From positions 1 to 43,413 of the forward strand of contig JAPLIE010000197.1 of the NCBI GenBank assembly GCA_026389265.1: a stretch of DNA of 43,413 nt. Direction: 5' to 3'. Source of the DNA: Cyanobacteriota bacterium (GTDB lineage Bacteria; Cyanobacteriota; Cyanobacteriia; PCC-6307; Cyanobiaceae). Shown here in pieces: positions 23,251 to 31,787 of the stretch; position 1 is the first letter of the stretch, and each line of letters begins with the position of its first letter. The notes below the pieces were generated by a model. It worked only from the letters and a program-made list of their open reading frames with translations, was not told where the DNA came from and made no database searches. Both the position numbers and the translations under genes were made by a program.

Positions 23251-25707
23251 ATGCGGGTTTCGCTCCAGTGGCTCCGGGAGCTCGTGCAGGTGGAGCCGGA
23301 GGCCCTCGATCCGGAGCACCTGGCAGAACGGCTATCGATCGCCGGCTTCGAAGTGGAGTCGGTGGATGATCTGGCCGCCCAGGCCGCTGGGGTGGTGGTG
23401 GGGCTGGTGGAGGCTCGGAATCCCCACCCAGCCGCCGACAAGCTGAGTGTCTGCCGCGTGTGGGTGGGGGCGGCCGAGCCGCTGCAGATCGTCTGCGGCG
23501 CCGCGAACGTGAGGGCGGGGATCCATGTGCCTGTGGCTCTCGTGGGGACCACGCTCCCGGCGGTGAACCTCACCATCAAGCCCGCCGAACTGCGGGGTGT
23601 GGCCAGCAACGGCATGATCTGTTCCCTGCAGGAGCTCGGCCTTCCCAGTGGCGTGGACGGCATCGCGATCCTCGAGGATCTGCTCGAAACGGTCCCGCCC
23701 CTCGGGGCCCCGATCGGTCCGGCCCTTGGGCTTGATGATCAGGTGCTGGAACTGGCGATTACCGCCAACCGACCCGATGGCCTCTCGATGCGAGGAATTG
23801 CCCGAGAGGTGGCGGCCCTGAGCGGCGGCCAGACCTGCTTTCCAGCAACCGGCCCAAGCATTGAAGCCGCACAGCTCGCCACCGATCCAGAGGATCGCCA
23901 GCGGATCGAGGCCGGGGGGCTGTTCAGCATCACTGCCCTGAGCAACGTCAGGGTTGAGCCCTCCCCGCCCTGGCTGCAGCAGCGGCTGGAGAAGGCCGGC
24001 GTGCGTCCGATCAACAATGTGGTGGACATCACCAACCTGGTGATGCTGGAAACGGGCCAGCCGCTCCACGGCTTCGATCGGGATCGCCTGGAACAGGCGT
24101 TGGGCTCTCCGCCCGATCCGGCTGCGATCGGGGTTCGCCAGGCCGAATCGCAGGAACGGCTCGTCACCCTCGACGGGGTGGAGCGAACCCTTGATTCGGA
24201 GGCCCTGGTGGTGACGCTCGCCAATCGACCGATCGCCCTGGCCGGGGTGATGGGGGGTCTCGAAGAGGCTGTCACCACCACCACCACATCCATTTGGTTG
24301 GAGGCTGCCGTGTTCGAGCCCCAGGCGGTGCGGCGTTCGGCCCGCAGCGTGGGACTGCGCACCGAGGCGAGCAGCCGCTTCGAGAAGGGGCTGCCTCCCG
24401 ATGGCACCCTCACCGCCAGTGATCGAGCCGTGGCGCTGCTCCAGCAGTTGACTGGCGCCACCCTGGAGGGCCGCTGGCTGCATCGGCGCCCCTCCAGAGG
24501 GCCTGAGGCGGTGCTGCTGCGCCGCGATGCCCTCCATAACCTCTTGGGTCCGGTGCTGGTCGATGGCGAGGCGGAGGACCTCGACGACGGTCGCATCGAG
24601 AGCACCCTGCAGGCCCTGGGCTGCACCCTCACCCCCGAGGAATGGGGCTGGGCCGTGGCGGTGCCTCCAGAGCGTGCCCTGGATCTGCGCCGCGAGGTGG
24701 ATCTGATCGAGGAGGTAGCGCGTCTGGTGGGCTACGACCAGTTCGCCGCCCATCTGCCCGACCCCCTGGAACCGGGCGGTCCCACACCGTCCCAGCGCCT
24801 GGAGCGCCGACTGCGCCAGGCCCTGTGTGCTGCCGGGCTCCAGGAAACCTGTGGCTTCTCGCTGGTGGCTGCCGGAGCCGGCCGGGTTCCCCTGGCCAAC
24901 CCCCTGCTGGCCGACTACGGCCATCTTCGTGACGACCTCCATACGGAACTGCTGCAGGCCGCCCGCCGCAATCTTCAGGCCTCCCGCCCGGGCTTCTGGG
25001 CCTTCGAGATCGGCCGGGTGTTCAGCGAGGCCGAAGGCGTGATCGAGGAGAGGGAGCTGCTGGCGGGGCTCATCGCCGGGGAACGGCGCAGCGAGCTCTG
25101 GAGCAGCAGCGGGAAAACACGACCTGCCGACTACTACCTCGCCAGGGGTGTCCTCCAGGCCGGCTTAGATCCCCTGTTGGTGCCCGTGCTGGACAGGCCC
25201 TTGGCGGCTGGTGAAGCTCCAGGCAACCTGCTGCACCCGGGCCGCAGCGCCTCGCTGGTGGTGGAAGGCCAGCTTGTTGGCTGGTTCGGCCAGTTGCATC
25301 CCGCCCGGGCCCAGGAGCTGGATCTACCGGAAGCCACCTATCTCTTCGAGATCAGGCTTCAGGGTCTGATCGTCGCGGCGAGCCGGCCGGCGCGATACCA
25401 GCCGGCCTTCCGCCCCTATGCCACGGTGCCGGCTTCCGAGCGGGATCTGGCCTTGGTGGTGGAAGGCAGCGTCACGGCGGCGGACCTGCTGCAGGCGATC
25501 CGCAAGGCGGGCAAACCCCTATTGGAGCAGGCCGAGCTGATCGACCGCTACGAGGGTGAGCCGGTGAAAGCGGGCTTCTGCAGCCAGGCCTTCAGGCTCC
25601 GCTACCGCGATGCGAGCCGCACCCTCACCGAGGCGGAGGTGGAGGAGGCCCACGGCCGGGTGCGCCAGAACCTGGAACGGCAGTTCGCCGCCGAGCTCCG
25701 CAGCTAG
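23251..25707 (+). CDS. pheT: Phenylalanyl-tRNA synthetase beta subunit
   Basis: The 818-residue beta chain of the alpha2-beta2 PheRS. The domain order is full: an N-terminal start (MRVSLQWLRELVQVEPEALD), a tRNA-binding OB domain at about 40-150 (VVVGLVEARNPHPAADKLSV; GMICSLQELGLP), the B3/B4 editing region (RPINNVVDITNLVMLETGQP; HGFD), B5 (RREVDLIEEVARLVGYDQF), a synthetase-like core (LRDDLHTELLQAARRNLQAS), and the C-terminal anticodon-binding FDX-ACB domain (PAFRPYATVPASERDLALVV; KAGFCSQAFRLRYRDASRTL). PheS is not in the window. The stop codon lies in the centre of a 24-bp palindrome. No defects seen. Confidence 0.97.
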   Translation: MRVSLQWLRELVQVEPEALDPEHLAERLSIAGFEVESVDDLAAQAAGVVVGLVEARNPHPAADKLSVCRVWVGAAEPLQIVCGAANVRAGIHVPVALVGTTLPAVNLTIKPAELRGVASNGMICSLQELGLPSGVDGIAILEDLLETVPPLGAPIGPALGLDDQVLELAITANRPDGLSMRGIAREVAALSGGQTCFPATGPSIEAAQLATDPEDRQRIEAGGLFSITALSNVRVEPSPPWLQQRLEKAGVRPINNVVDITNLVMLETGQPLHGFDRDRLEQALGSPPDPAAIGVRQAESQERLVTLDGVERTLDSEALVVTLANRPIALAGVMGGLEEAVTTTTTSIWLEAAVFEPQAVRRSARSVGLRTEASSRFEKGLPPDGTLTASDRAVALLQQLTGATLEGRWLHRRPSRGPEAVLLRRDALHNLLGPVLVDGEAEDLDDGRIESTLQALGCTLTPEEWGWAVAVPPERALDLRREVDLIEEVARLVGYDQFAAHLPDPLEPGGPTPSQRLERRLRQALCAAGLQETCGFSLVAAGAGRVPLANPLLADYGHLRDDLHTELLQAARRNLQASRPGFWAFEIGRVFSEAEGVIEERELLAGLIAGERRSELWSSSGKTRPADYYLARGVLQAGLDPLLVPVLDRPLAAGEAPGNLLHPGRSASLVVEGQLVGWFGQLHPARAQELDLPEATYLFEIRLQGLIVAASRPARYQPAFRPYATVPASERDLALVVEGSVTAADLLQAIRKAGKPLLEQAELIDRYEGEPVKAGFCSQAFRLRYRDASRTLTEAEVEEAHGRVRQNLERQFAAELRS

Positions 25708-25717
25708 CTGCGGAGCT
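25694..25717. terminator. Perfect 24-bp palindrome over the pheT stop, possible bidirectional terminator
   Basis: The 12 bases 25694-25705 (AGCTCCGCAGCT) are the exact reverse complement of 25706-25717. Together they form an uninterrupted palindrome whose centre falls in the TAG stop of pheT (25705-25707). It lies between convergent pheT and the RlmD-type gene. There is no T tract on either side, so a role as terminator, RNA 3'-end protector or protein-binding site is only suggested. Confidence 0.45.
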
Positions 25718-25780
25718 GCGCAGATCACAGCATTGTCAGTCGAGCTGGTCGCTCAGTCGGTCTTTCCCGTGAGGGAACCC

Positions 25781-27154
25781 TCAGCGCCGGCGCAGCGCGG
25801 CCAGGCACTCCACGTGGCTGGTGTTCGGGAACAAGTCGATTGGCTGGAGCCAGAGCAGCTCGTAGGCCCCCGTGCCAGCCAAGTGGCCCAGGTCCCTGGC
25901 GAGGGTGGCGGGATCACAGCTGAGGTAGGCGATTCGGGCCGGGCGAGCCATCTCGATCGCGGCCAGGGCGTCCGGCTCCAGGCCCCGGCGGGGGGGATCC
26001 ACAAACAGATAGGGGGCGGCGACCCTCTCCGAATAGGACTGGAGCCGCTGGCCCAACACCGGAGCCACCGGAGTGCATTCAAACTGGGCCATCCCCTCCA
26101 GTCCATTGAGGGCCGCGTTGCTTCGGGCCAGCTCAACGGAGGGCCCATGCTGTTCCAATCCGTGGATCCGCCAGCCGCGCTGGGCGAGCGGCAGCGAGAA
26201 GGTGCCGATGCCGCAGTAGGCATCGACGAGCTCCCGGGGCCCATGGTCACTCCCCTCACCGAGGGCCTCCAGCAGCGAGGGCACCACGGCTTCGGCCTGG
26301 GCGGTGTTCACCTGGAAAAAAGTGTCGGCGCCGATGCGGTAACGCAGACCCGCGAAGCCCTCCTCCAGCCATGGGCGCCCCGCTACAGTGAAAGTCGTGT
26401 CTCCCAGCAGGCGGTTGGTGGGCTGATCCTGAAGATTGAGGCACACGCCAACCACCTCGGGCCAGCGGGCCATCCAGTCGTTGGCCATGGCCTCGAGGCC
26501 GGGCAGGTCGCGGTCGGCGGAGACCAGGGTGATCAGCAGCTCGCCGGTGGCCTGCCCGACTCGCAACGCCAAATGGCGAAGTCCGCCGCCCCCGTGGCGA
26601 TCGATGGGCCAGTCGCTGGCTTCGAGATCCTGCTTGAGGGGCTGGATCAGCTGGTCGATGCGGGCATCGAGAACGGGACAGCGGTTGAGATTGACGATCC
26701 TGTGGGAGCCACGCCGGTAGTAACCCGCCCGCAAGATGCCATCAGCACTGCGTTCCAGGGGGATGATCGCCCGGTTCCGGTAACCAAGGGGCGCGGATGC
26801 GCCAAGGATGGGCCGCACGGGGGCTTCGAGGCCCGCGATGCGCCGGATGGTCTGAAGCACCTGCTGGGCCTTCCAGCGGGTCTGGGCCCGATCGTCCAGG
26901 GGCTGGAGGCTGCAGCCTCCGCAATGGTCGGAAAGGATACAAGGAGAACGGCGCCGGTCGGAGGATGGGCTGATGATTCCGGCGATCTCAGCGGACCAAT
27001 GACCCTTATGGCGCCGCACCAGGCGGATGCGCAACCGATCGCCAGGCAGTCCGCCCGGCACGAACACCACCTCCGTGCCTAGGCGGCCGATGCCCTCGCC
27101 CTGATGGGAAAGGTCGTGCACGCTGATCTCGCCAAGCTCACCAGCCCTGCCCAT
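25781..27154 (-). CDS. rlmD: 23S rRNA (uracil-5-)-methyltransferase, RlmD/RumA family
   Basis: A 457-residue AdoMet-dependent RNA m5U methyltransferase. The N-terminal TRAM domain (about 1-60) is followed by four cysteines for a [4Fe-4S] cluster: C72, C78 and C81 in PCILSDHCGGCSLQPL, and C159 in NRCPVLD. The Rossmann part has VDAYCGIGTFSLPLAQRGW, and LFVDPPRRGLEPDAL. The catalytic C413 is in YLSCDPATLARDL. The C-terminus LQPIDLFPNTSHVECLAAL is standard. Which uracil is modified (U1939 or U747 type) cannot be told from sequence alone, so the symbol is provisional. It converges on pheT and diverges from apcD. Confidence 0.9.
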   Translation of the reverse strand: MGRAGELGEISVHDLSHQGEGIGRLGTEVVFVPGGLPGDRLRIRLVRRHKGHWSAEIAGIISPSSDRRRSPCILSDHCGGCSLQPLDDRAQTRWKAQQVLQTIRRIAGLEAPVRPILGASAPLGYRNRAIIPLERSADGILRAGYYRRGSHRIVNLNRCPVLDARIDQLIQPLKQDLEASDWPIDRHGGGGLRHLALRVGQATGELLITLVSADRDLPGLEAMANDWMARWPEVVGVCLNLQDQPTNRLLGDTTFTVAGRPWLEEGFAGLRYRIGADTFFQVNTAQAEAVVPSLLEALGEGSDHGPRELVDAYCGIGTFSLPLAQRGWRIHGLEQHGPSVELARSNAALNGLEGMAQFECTPVAPVLGQRLQSYSERVAAPYLFVDPPRRGLEPDALAAIEMARPARIAYLSCDPATLARDLGHLAGTGAYELLWLQPIDLFPNTSHVECLAALRRR

Positions 27155-27273
27155 AGACCCGATCGCCCCCCGGACCCTGACCCTATCGCTTGCAAAGGGG
27201 CGTTACACGTTGGCGATGAACGGCGGATCCGCCTGTCGGGGTCGATAGGATGGCGGAGTCCGAGTTCGCTGCA

Positions 27274-27768
27274 ATGAGCGTCGTTCGCGATCTGATCATC
27301 CAGGCTGACGATCAGCTTCGCTATCCCACCGGAGGCGAGCTTCGCTCAATCGTGGAGTTTCTCAGCGGTGGCAATGCGCGGCTGTCCGTCGTGCGGGTGC
27401 TCTCCGACAACGAGAAAAAGATCGTGGACGAGGCGGCCCGCCAACTCTTTAGCCGCAAGCCTGAGTATGTGGCCCCCGGTGGCAATGCTTTTGGCCAGAA
27501 GCAGCGGGCCCAGTGTCTGCGTGATTTCAGCTGGTATCTGCGTCTGGTGACCTACGGCGTTCTGGCCGGCAGCACCGAGCGGATCCAGGACATCGGCTTG
27601 ATTGGTGCACGCGAGATGTACAACAGCCTTGGTGTGCCGATGCCAGGCATGGTGGAGGCGATCCGCTGCCTGAAGGAGGCATCGGTGACCTTGGTGAACG
27701 GCGAACAAGCGGCCTTGGTCAACCCCTATTTCGACTTCTTGATCCAGGGCATGCAGACCACCACCTGA
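27274..27768 (+). CDS. apcD: Allophycocyanin B alpha subunit
   Basis: A 164-residue phycobiliprotein of the phycobilisome core. ApcD is one of the two terminal emitters that pass energy to the photosystems, mainly PSI. The chromophore cysteine is C81 (RAQCLRDFSWYLR), and REMYNSLGVPMPGMVEAIRC matches ApcD better than ApcA. The N-terminus MSVVRDLIIQADDQLRYPTG is typical of ApcD. A GTG/ATG further upstream (frame open from 27250) is possible, but the ATG at 27274 gives the family start. It is a single gene with a strong intrinsic terminator 45 bp downstream. The tail TTT is three residues longer than usual. Confidence 0.95.
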   Translation: MSVVRDLIIQADDQLRYPTGGELRSIVEFLSGGNARLSVVRVLSDNEKKIVDEAARQLFSRKPEYVAPGGNAFGQKQRAQCLRDFSWYLRLVTYGVLAGSTERIQDIGLIGAREMYNSLGVPMPGMVEAIRCLKEASVTLVNGEQAALVNPYFDFLIQGMQTTT

Positions 27769-27810
27769 GCGGCCGCTAACGCGTTCGCATCGCTCCGATC
27801 CCATCGATCC

Positions 27811-27836
27811 AACCCCGCGCTCCGGCGGGGTTTTTT
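27811..27836 (+). terminator. Intrinsic terminator of apcD
   Basis: CCCCGC (27813-27818) pairs with GCGGGG (27825-27830) around a 6-nt loop, followed at once by TTTTTT (27831-27836). The AA before the stem can add two pairs with the first Ts. This is a textbook Rho-independent terminator 45 bp past the apcD stop. Confidence 0.92.
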
Positions 27837-27855
27837 GTTGGCCTGGACTTTGTTG

Positions 27856-28634
27856 CATGAGTCGCACATAAGACTGGAAACAGGTCTTATGGCAAGACCA
27901 GAATGCGGACTATCAGATCAATCTAGATTGATCCTTTGGTGGCCCGTCAATGGCGTGATGGATGGCGGCATGACACAACAACAAGAGCCGGAAACAACCG
28001 CAAAAGAATACGCTGCCTCTTAAATCTTATCTTGGACACTTCGCTAGAAGCATTGCGGGTCTCATCAGAGATCAGCGGTCATCGTTGGCGGGATGCTGGG
28101 CGACTCCAAGCGAGCGGCACGATGAAGCCTTTGCGTACCTGTGTTTTAGACAGGTACGCAAGCGCGACGAGAAGGCTAAAACTGCAGTCAGCGACTGAAA
28201 AAAATCCCAGCCCAAAACCTTCGGACCGTTCCATCAGCCGCCTGGACCGCCTGCTTGGCCCGAGCTGGGACGGTGGGGTCATCCAGCTTGATTCTCGCCA
28301 TGCAAGGCGTGAAACCCCAAGGGCTTGACAACTGAAATCAACGCTGAAAAGAAATCCCATGAATACCGAAATAGTCCTATTGCGTGACGCATGTCGCGAC
28401 TCAGGTAAAGCTCAGAAGACAACCAAGGCGAGTTGACGCGACGGCCTAGCGGCGGGGCCTCCATCCCTTACTTCTAAGATGGGAAACGTCACTAGACCCA
28501 GCACGAGTCCTAATTGGGACAAGTTCGACAACTGAGGACTGCACACTCCTGACAAAGACGTCGGCCGAACTGGTGCATGAAGCTTGCAGGCGTATCGGAT
28601 GAGTCTTCTAGCTAGACCAGTCTTGCGACTCATG
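27856..28634. mobile_element. Low-GC insertion with imperfect terminal inverted repeats (MITE-like or IS remnant)
   Basis: About 780 bp between apcD and the J-domain gene has no credible gene and is visibly lower in GC than its surroundings. Its left end reads CATGAGTCGCA (27856-27866), four bases, then AGACTGG (27871-27877). Its right end reads CCAGTCT (28617-28623) directly followed by TGCGACTCATG (28624-28634), the exact reverse complement of those two blocks with the four-base spacer missing. This suggests the terminal repeats of a transposable element. A short frame from 27889 (MARPECGLSDQSRLILWW) might be a transposase remnant, but I cannot match it. No target duplication is obvious. 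A perfect 12-bp hairpin lies inside. Confidence 0.55.
28131..28161. repeat. Perfect 12-bp inverted repeat (hairpin) inside the insertion
   Basis: TTGCGTACCTGT (28131-28142) and ACAGGTACGCAA (28150-28161) are exact reverse complements, separated by gttttag. There is no T tract after either arm, so it is not an ordinary terminator. It could be a protein-binding site or a structured RNA element. It lies within the gene-free low-GC insertion. Confidence 0.8.
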
Positions 28635-28642
28635 TGAGTCAG

Positions 28643-29746
28643 TCAATTCACGAAAGGCATCTCCACGTCGGCCTGGCGAATGCCTTCTGAGTTTCCCCGC
28701 TCATGCAGGCGTGGTCCGGCGGGTTCTGCTGCTGGATGGCGATAGAGCTCCTTCAGCAGTTGGTAGGCCTCGTTAACTCTCCGCATGGCCTCCACGGAGC
28801 CACCGGAATCCGGGTGGTGGCGTAGAGCCATCTCCCGATAGGCCTCACGGATCTCCGCCAGGGTGACCCGCTGACCGAGCTGGGTTGGCAACTCCAGCAA
28901 GCGCAGCGCTCCCTGGAGGGTCATGGTGTGTTCCAGGGTCTGGAATGAGGTCCCCTTCGGCCGACGCCGGAACCGCTGCACGAAGCGATGGATCAGGGTC
29001 GGGATTCTCAGCGGCAGGGTTGTCGCGCTGAACGGATCCTCGACAACCCCCGCCGTGACCACCACCCGCTCAAAGCTCGCCGCATCCAGACTCCAGCCAT
29101 CGACCAGCTGCTGCATCAGGACACAGGCCGCTGTCCAGGTGAAAGCCCTCCCTTCCACGGGTTCGGCCTGGGGCCAAACATCTTGCGCCAGCCAGGTCAT
29201 CGCCGCCTCCAGCACCGCCTCATTGGCCGAGCTTCCGTAGAGCCCCTGCCAGTGGTCCCTTGCCTGGGAGAGGGCCTGCTCGGCGAGATCGGCAGCCAGG
29301 CGGGGCATAGCAGCGATGCTTGGGCTGGGCTTCGGAGGGGTCTGAAGACTGTGACGCAAGTCTCTCGATCGTTGGCGCACAAATCCAGGAAGATCGATGC
29401 CGACGCTGGATCGATGTTGTGACCCTCCATCAGCCTGCGAGGAGCCACCGAAGCCATCGCCTGTTTCGCTGGCGATTCGTTCCAGGGCCCCGGAACCGAC
29501 CAGCACCAGAGCCGCCTGCTCATCAAGATCGCTCTCGGCTTCACCGCGCCCATCGCCTTGGGCCAGCGCCATGGCATCGCCTTCCGCCTCGATAGACGGA
29601 AAGAGGCCATCGAACAGCCGCTCCAGCACATCCCCCCTGTTTCTCAGGCCCCATTCCCGCTTGAGCGCATCGAGGTGCTCGATCCGGGTGCGGGAGAGCT
29701 CCAAGGTCAGGCGTCGCCGGTCCTCCTTGCCTGTTGGGGGGGTCAT
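28643..29746 (-). CDS. Protein with C-terminal DnaJ (J) domain
   Basis: A 367-residue protein. The J domain is at the C-terminus (about 276-340): LQGALRLLELP, LAEIREAYREMALRHHPDSG with the essential HPD at 311-313, then RVNEAYQLLKELY. It should stimulate an Hsp70 (DnaK) partner. It has no G/F region, zinc fingers or client-binding domain of classical DnaJ. The rest is a helical region at 140-270 with unknown fold (LAEQALSQARDHWQGLYGSS; EAAMTWLAQDVWPQAEPVEG) and an N-terminal segment (RLTLELSRTRIEHLDALKRE, then NRGDVLERLF) that resembles a small ribbon-helix-helix or helical bundle. Its ATG overlaps the stop of the DUF3370 gene by 4 bp, so the two are translationally coupled. Its client is unknown. 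Confidence 0.85.
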   Translation of the reverse strand: MTPPTGKEDRRRLTLELSRTRIEHLDALKREWGLRNRGDVLERLFDGLFPSIEAEGDAMALAQGDGRGEAESDLDEQAALVLVGSGALERIASETGDGFGGSSQADGGSQHRSSVGIDLPGFVRQRSRDLRHSLQTPPKPSPSIAAMPRLAADLAEQALSQARDHWQGLYGSSANEAVLEAAMTWLAQDVWPQAEPVEGRAFTWTAACVLMQQLVDGWSLDAASFERVVVTAGVVEDPFSATTLPLRIPTLIHRFVQRFRRRPKGTSFQTLEHTMTLQGALRLLELPTQLGQRVTLAEIREAYREMALRHHPDSGGSVEAMRRVNEAYQLLKELYRHPAAEPAGPRLHERGNSEGIRQADVEMPFVN

Positions 29747-31482
29747 GGTTTCAGCCAGCTGCGCATCAAACGCTCCTGGGCTTCCAGGGCCTGACGGTAG
29801 CGATCACTCAAGGTGGTGGGCAGCGTCAGGGGCTGCCGGGTTGAGGGACGCAGGATCGGCGGTGCCACAATCAGAGCCCGCTCGCCTGATGCAGAGGCCA
29901 TTCGGGGGCGGCGAGCTCGCGGGGGTTTTGCGGCTGCCGCTGCAGCGGGTGGAGTCGATGCTGCCTTTGCCTTGGGACTGGGCGGGGAAACCCTTGCGGA
30001 TGGCGGACGCGGGGTCGCAGTTGGAGCGGCCGGCCTGGGGCTGGCTGTGGCGACAGGGATCGGCTGGAGCGGGGCTGGGCCCACAGCCCGGGGCGGAAGC
30101 TGGCGGATGGGCACGATGCTGAGCAGATGGCCCGGCACGGAATCGGCGGGCTGTACCAGGCTCAGCTGCAGCGGCAGCGGCTTGTCTTCCCGAAGTTCCA
30201 GGGTGGTGAGTGTGAGGCTTTCACCGGAGCGCAGACCGACATGCAGGGCTTCGAGCCCTCGCGGTTGCCTCAGTTCCAGGGACCCCCGAAACGCGATCGA
30301 TGATTCGGAGCCAGGGACCTCCGGATGACTCAGAACCAAGGCATAAGTACCCGCTCCCCGCAACAGCAAGTCGACGTCGAAGCGCACGCCGTAGGTACCC
30401 ACGTTGTCGAGGGCGGAATCCGGCATCCGGGCCACCAGGGGGTTCACCTGGATCTCCCCGGTACCGAAGCTCTGTCGCACCGTGCTGGTGAGTGGCACAT
30501 GCAGGGGCCCCTGGCGCTCCAGGTCATGGCCGAGGCTGGCCTGGTAGGTATCACCGAGGGCCACCCCACTGACCCTGGAGAACACCAGGCCCTGTTCGAT
30601 CGCCTCCCGCTGATTGAGGTACGTCCTTCCCGGAGCCAGCCGACGGCTATCGAGGATGGAGAAGATCTCCATGTCCGTGGCCGGGGAGGGCGCCGCCACC
30701 ATGGCGAGATGGAAAGGCCCATCGCTCTCGCCCCGCAGCATGCCGTTCACAACGCCCAGGGCCGGGAGGTCCGTTCGCAGCAGCACCAGGCGCGATCGGG
30801 GTGGAACGGTGAGATCCACCGGCAGGTCGGGATCGAGACGGCCCCGAAGCATCTGCACCGCCGTGGCATCGCCAGGGCCCGTGTTCCAGGGCCGCGGACC
30901 AAGGGGTTTCACACCCAGCAGCTGTTGACCGCGGTAGGGCGACGAGAAGCTGTTGCGCACCGCGCCCCGTTGCAGCCGCAGCCGAACCGGCACGCCGGTC
31001 GGATTGATCACCACCGCGGCGAGGGAGAGTTCCGGGCGACGACCCAGCCGATCCGGTCCTGGGCTGGAGGGGCTGTAGAGATGGTGAAAATGCAGGCCGA
31101 AGGGTCCTTCGAAGCGGAAGGTGGGATTGGCTATCGCCATGCCCGTTTCGGCGTAAGCGATCCCCGGGGTGGTATCGATGAGGATTCCGGGTCCGTTCAC
31201 CGCTTCCGGCTGATTGGAATGGAGCACGGGCACCGTGTTGAAGCTGCCCTGCAGGGCCCGGGCTGGTTGTCCTGCCATGAGCGCCACATTTGGCCCGTGG
31301 ACCGGCAGGGCTGGTGCCTGGGCCAAGCTAGGGGGGCAACCGGCCCAGACCAGGGCCAGCCCCAACCCCATTCGGCCGGCATTGCAGCGAACCTGCAGGC
31401 AGGGAGATGACTCCCTGCGGCGGGCAGCCGATGGCGGGCGGGGAGCCTCACCGGAGGGGATCATCACGGCTTCCCTGGGCAT
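29743..31482 (-). CDS. DUF3370 exported protein
   Basis: A 579-residue protein that I assign to DUF3370, a cyanobacterial family of secreted or surface proteins without a known function. Typical parts are LQGSFNTVPVLHSNQPE (about 79), GPFGLHFHHLYSPSS, LSLAAVVINPTGVPVRLRLQ, RSRLVLLRTDLPALGVVNGM and VGTYGVRFDVDLLLRGAGTY. A signal peptide is at about 38-55 (MGLGLALVWAGCPPSLAQA), so the true start may be the ATG at 31371 rather than 31482. After the domain comes a long Pro/Ala/Lys-rich low-complexity stretch (about 470-545) and a short helical tail. It is the first gene of a pair with the J-domain gene (4-bp overlap). Confidence 0.8.
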   Translation of the reverse strand: MPREAVMIPSGEAPRPPSAARRRESSPCLQVRCNAGRMGLGLALVWAGCPPSLAQAPALPVHGPNVALMAGQPARALQGSFNTVPVLHSNQPEAVNGPGILIDTTPGIAYAETGMAIANPTFRFEGPFGLHFHHLYSPSSPGPDRLGRRPELSLAAVVINPTGVPVRLRLQRGAVRNSFSSPYRGQQLLGVKPLGPRPWNTGPGDATAVQMLRGRLDPDLPVDLTVPPRSRLVLLRTDLPALGVVNGMLRGESDGPFHLAMVAAPSPATDMEIFSILDSRRLAPGRTYLNQREAIEQGLVFSRVSGVALGDTYQASLGHDLERQGPLHVPLTSTVRQSFGTGEIQVNPLVARMPDSALDNVGTYGVRFDVDLLLRGAGTYALVLSHPEVPGSESSIAFRGSLELRQPRGLEALHVGLRSGESLTLTTLELREDKPLPLQLSLVQPADSVPGHLLSIVPIRQLPPRAVGPAPLQPIPVATASPRPAAPTATPRPPSARVSPPSPKAKAASTPPAAAAAAKPPRARRPRMASASGERALIVAPPILRPSTRQPLTLPTTLSDRYRQALEAQERLMRSWLKP

Positions 31483-31595
31483 CGGAACGGCGCCGACCCC
31501 ACACTGGCCCCTCCATCCTCCCCCGTCCGGGGTCCATCCCGCACCACGGACGTGGCTCTGGCGTCGCTAGAACAAATCGGCGTTGGCTGACCGTG

Positions 31596-31787
31596 ATGTT
31601 TCCTCCCTTTGCCTCCTGTTATCCAGTTATGGATGGAGCCGAAGCCTGGCGCCACCATCAGAGCAACAAGCTCCGTATGCTCACCTTCTGGCGAGATGCG
31701 ACCGAACGGCGCCTAGCCGCCCTCAACGCCGCGATCAGCACGCTCGAGCAGCAGATCGCCCGGGATCAACCCGTTCAGGGCTCCTGA
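31596..31787 (+). CDS. Small helical protein, conserved-looking, unknown function
   Basis: A 63-residue product from the ATG at 31596, or 52 residues from the ATG at 31629 (MDGAEAWRHHQSNKLRMLTF). It is strongly charged and predicted as a single coiled-coil helix (WRDATERRLAALNAAISTLE, then QQIARDQ). I recall similar short cyanobacterial proteins but cannot name the family. It diverges from the DUF3370 gene and runs tail to tail into the sigma-factor gene, overlapping its 3' end by 53 bp. Its helical propensity in the forward frame and its plausible starts are the reasons to call it real. Confidence 0.55.
   Translation: MFPPFASCYPVMDGAEAWRHHQSNKLRMLTFWRDATERRLAALNAAISTLEQQIARDQPVQGS

Noticed and set aside
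23332-24942. 536-codon open frame antisense to pheT, and a similar 490-codon frame at 25610-27082 antisense to the RlmD-type gene
   Set aside because: No recognisable domain, composition of a GC-rich antisense shadow; the opposite genes are complete.
27889-28023. 44-codon frame MARPECGLSDQSRL... in the low-GC element
   Set aside because: Too short and without a match that I can defend as a transposase; kept only as a hint for the mobile-element call.
28191-28360. Two similar stretches ctgaaaaaaatccca and ctgaaaagaaatccca
   Set aside because: Short A-rich similarity inside an AT-richer region; not convincing as a functional repeat.
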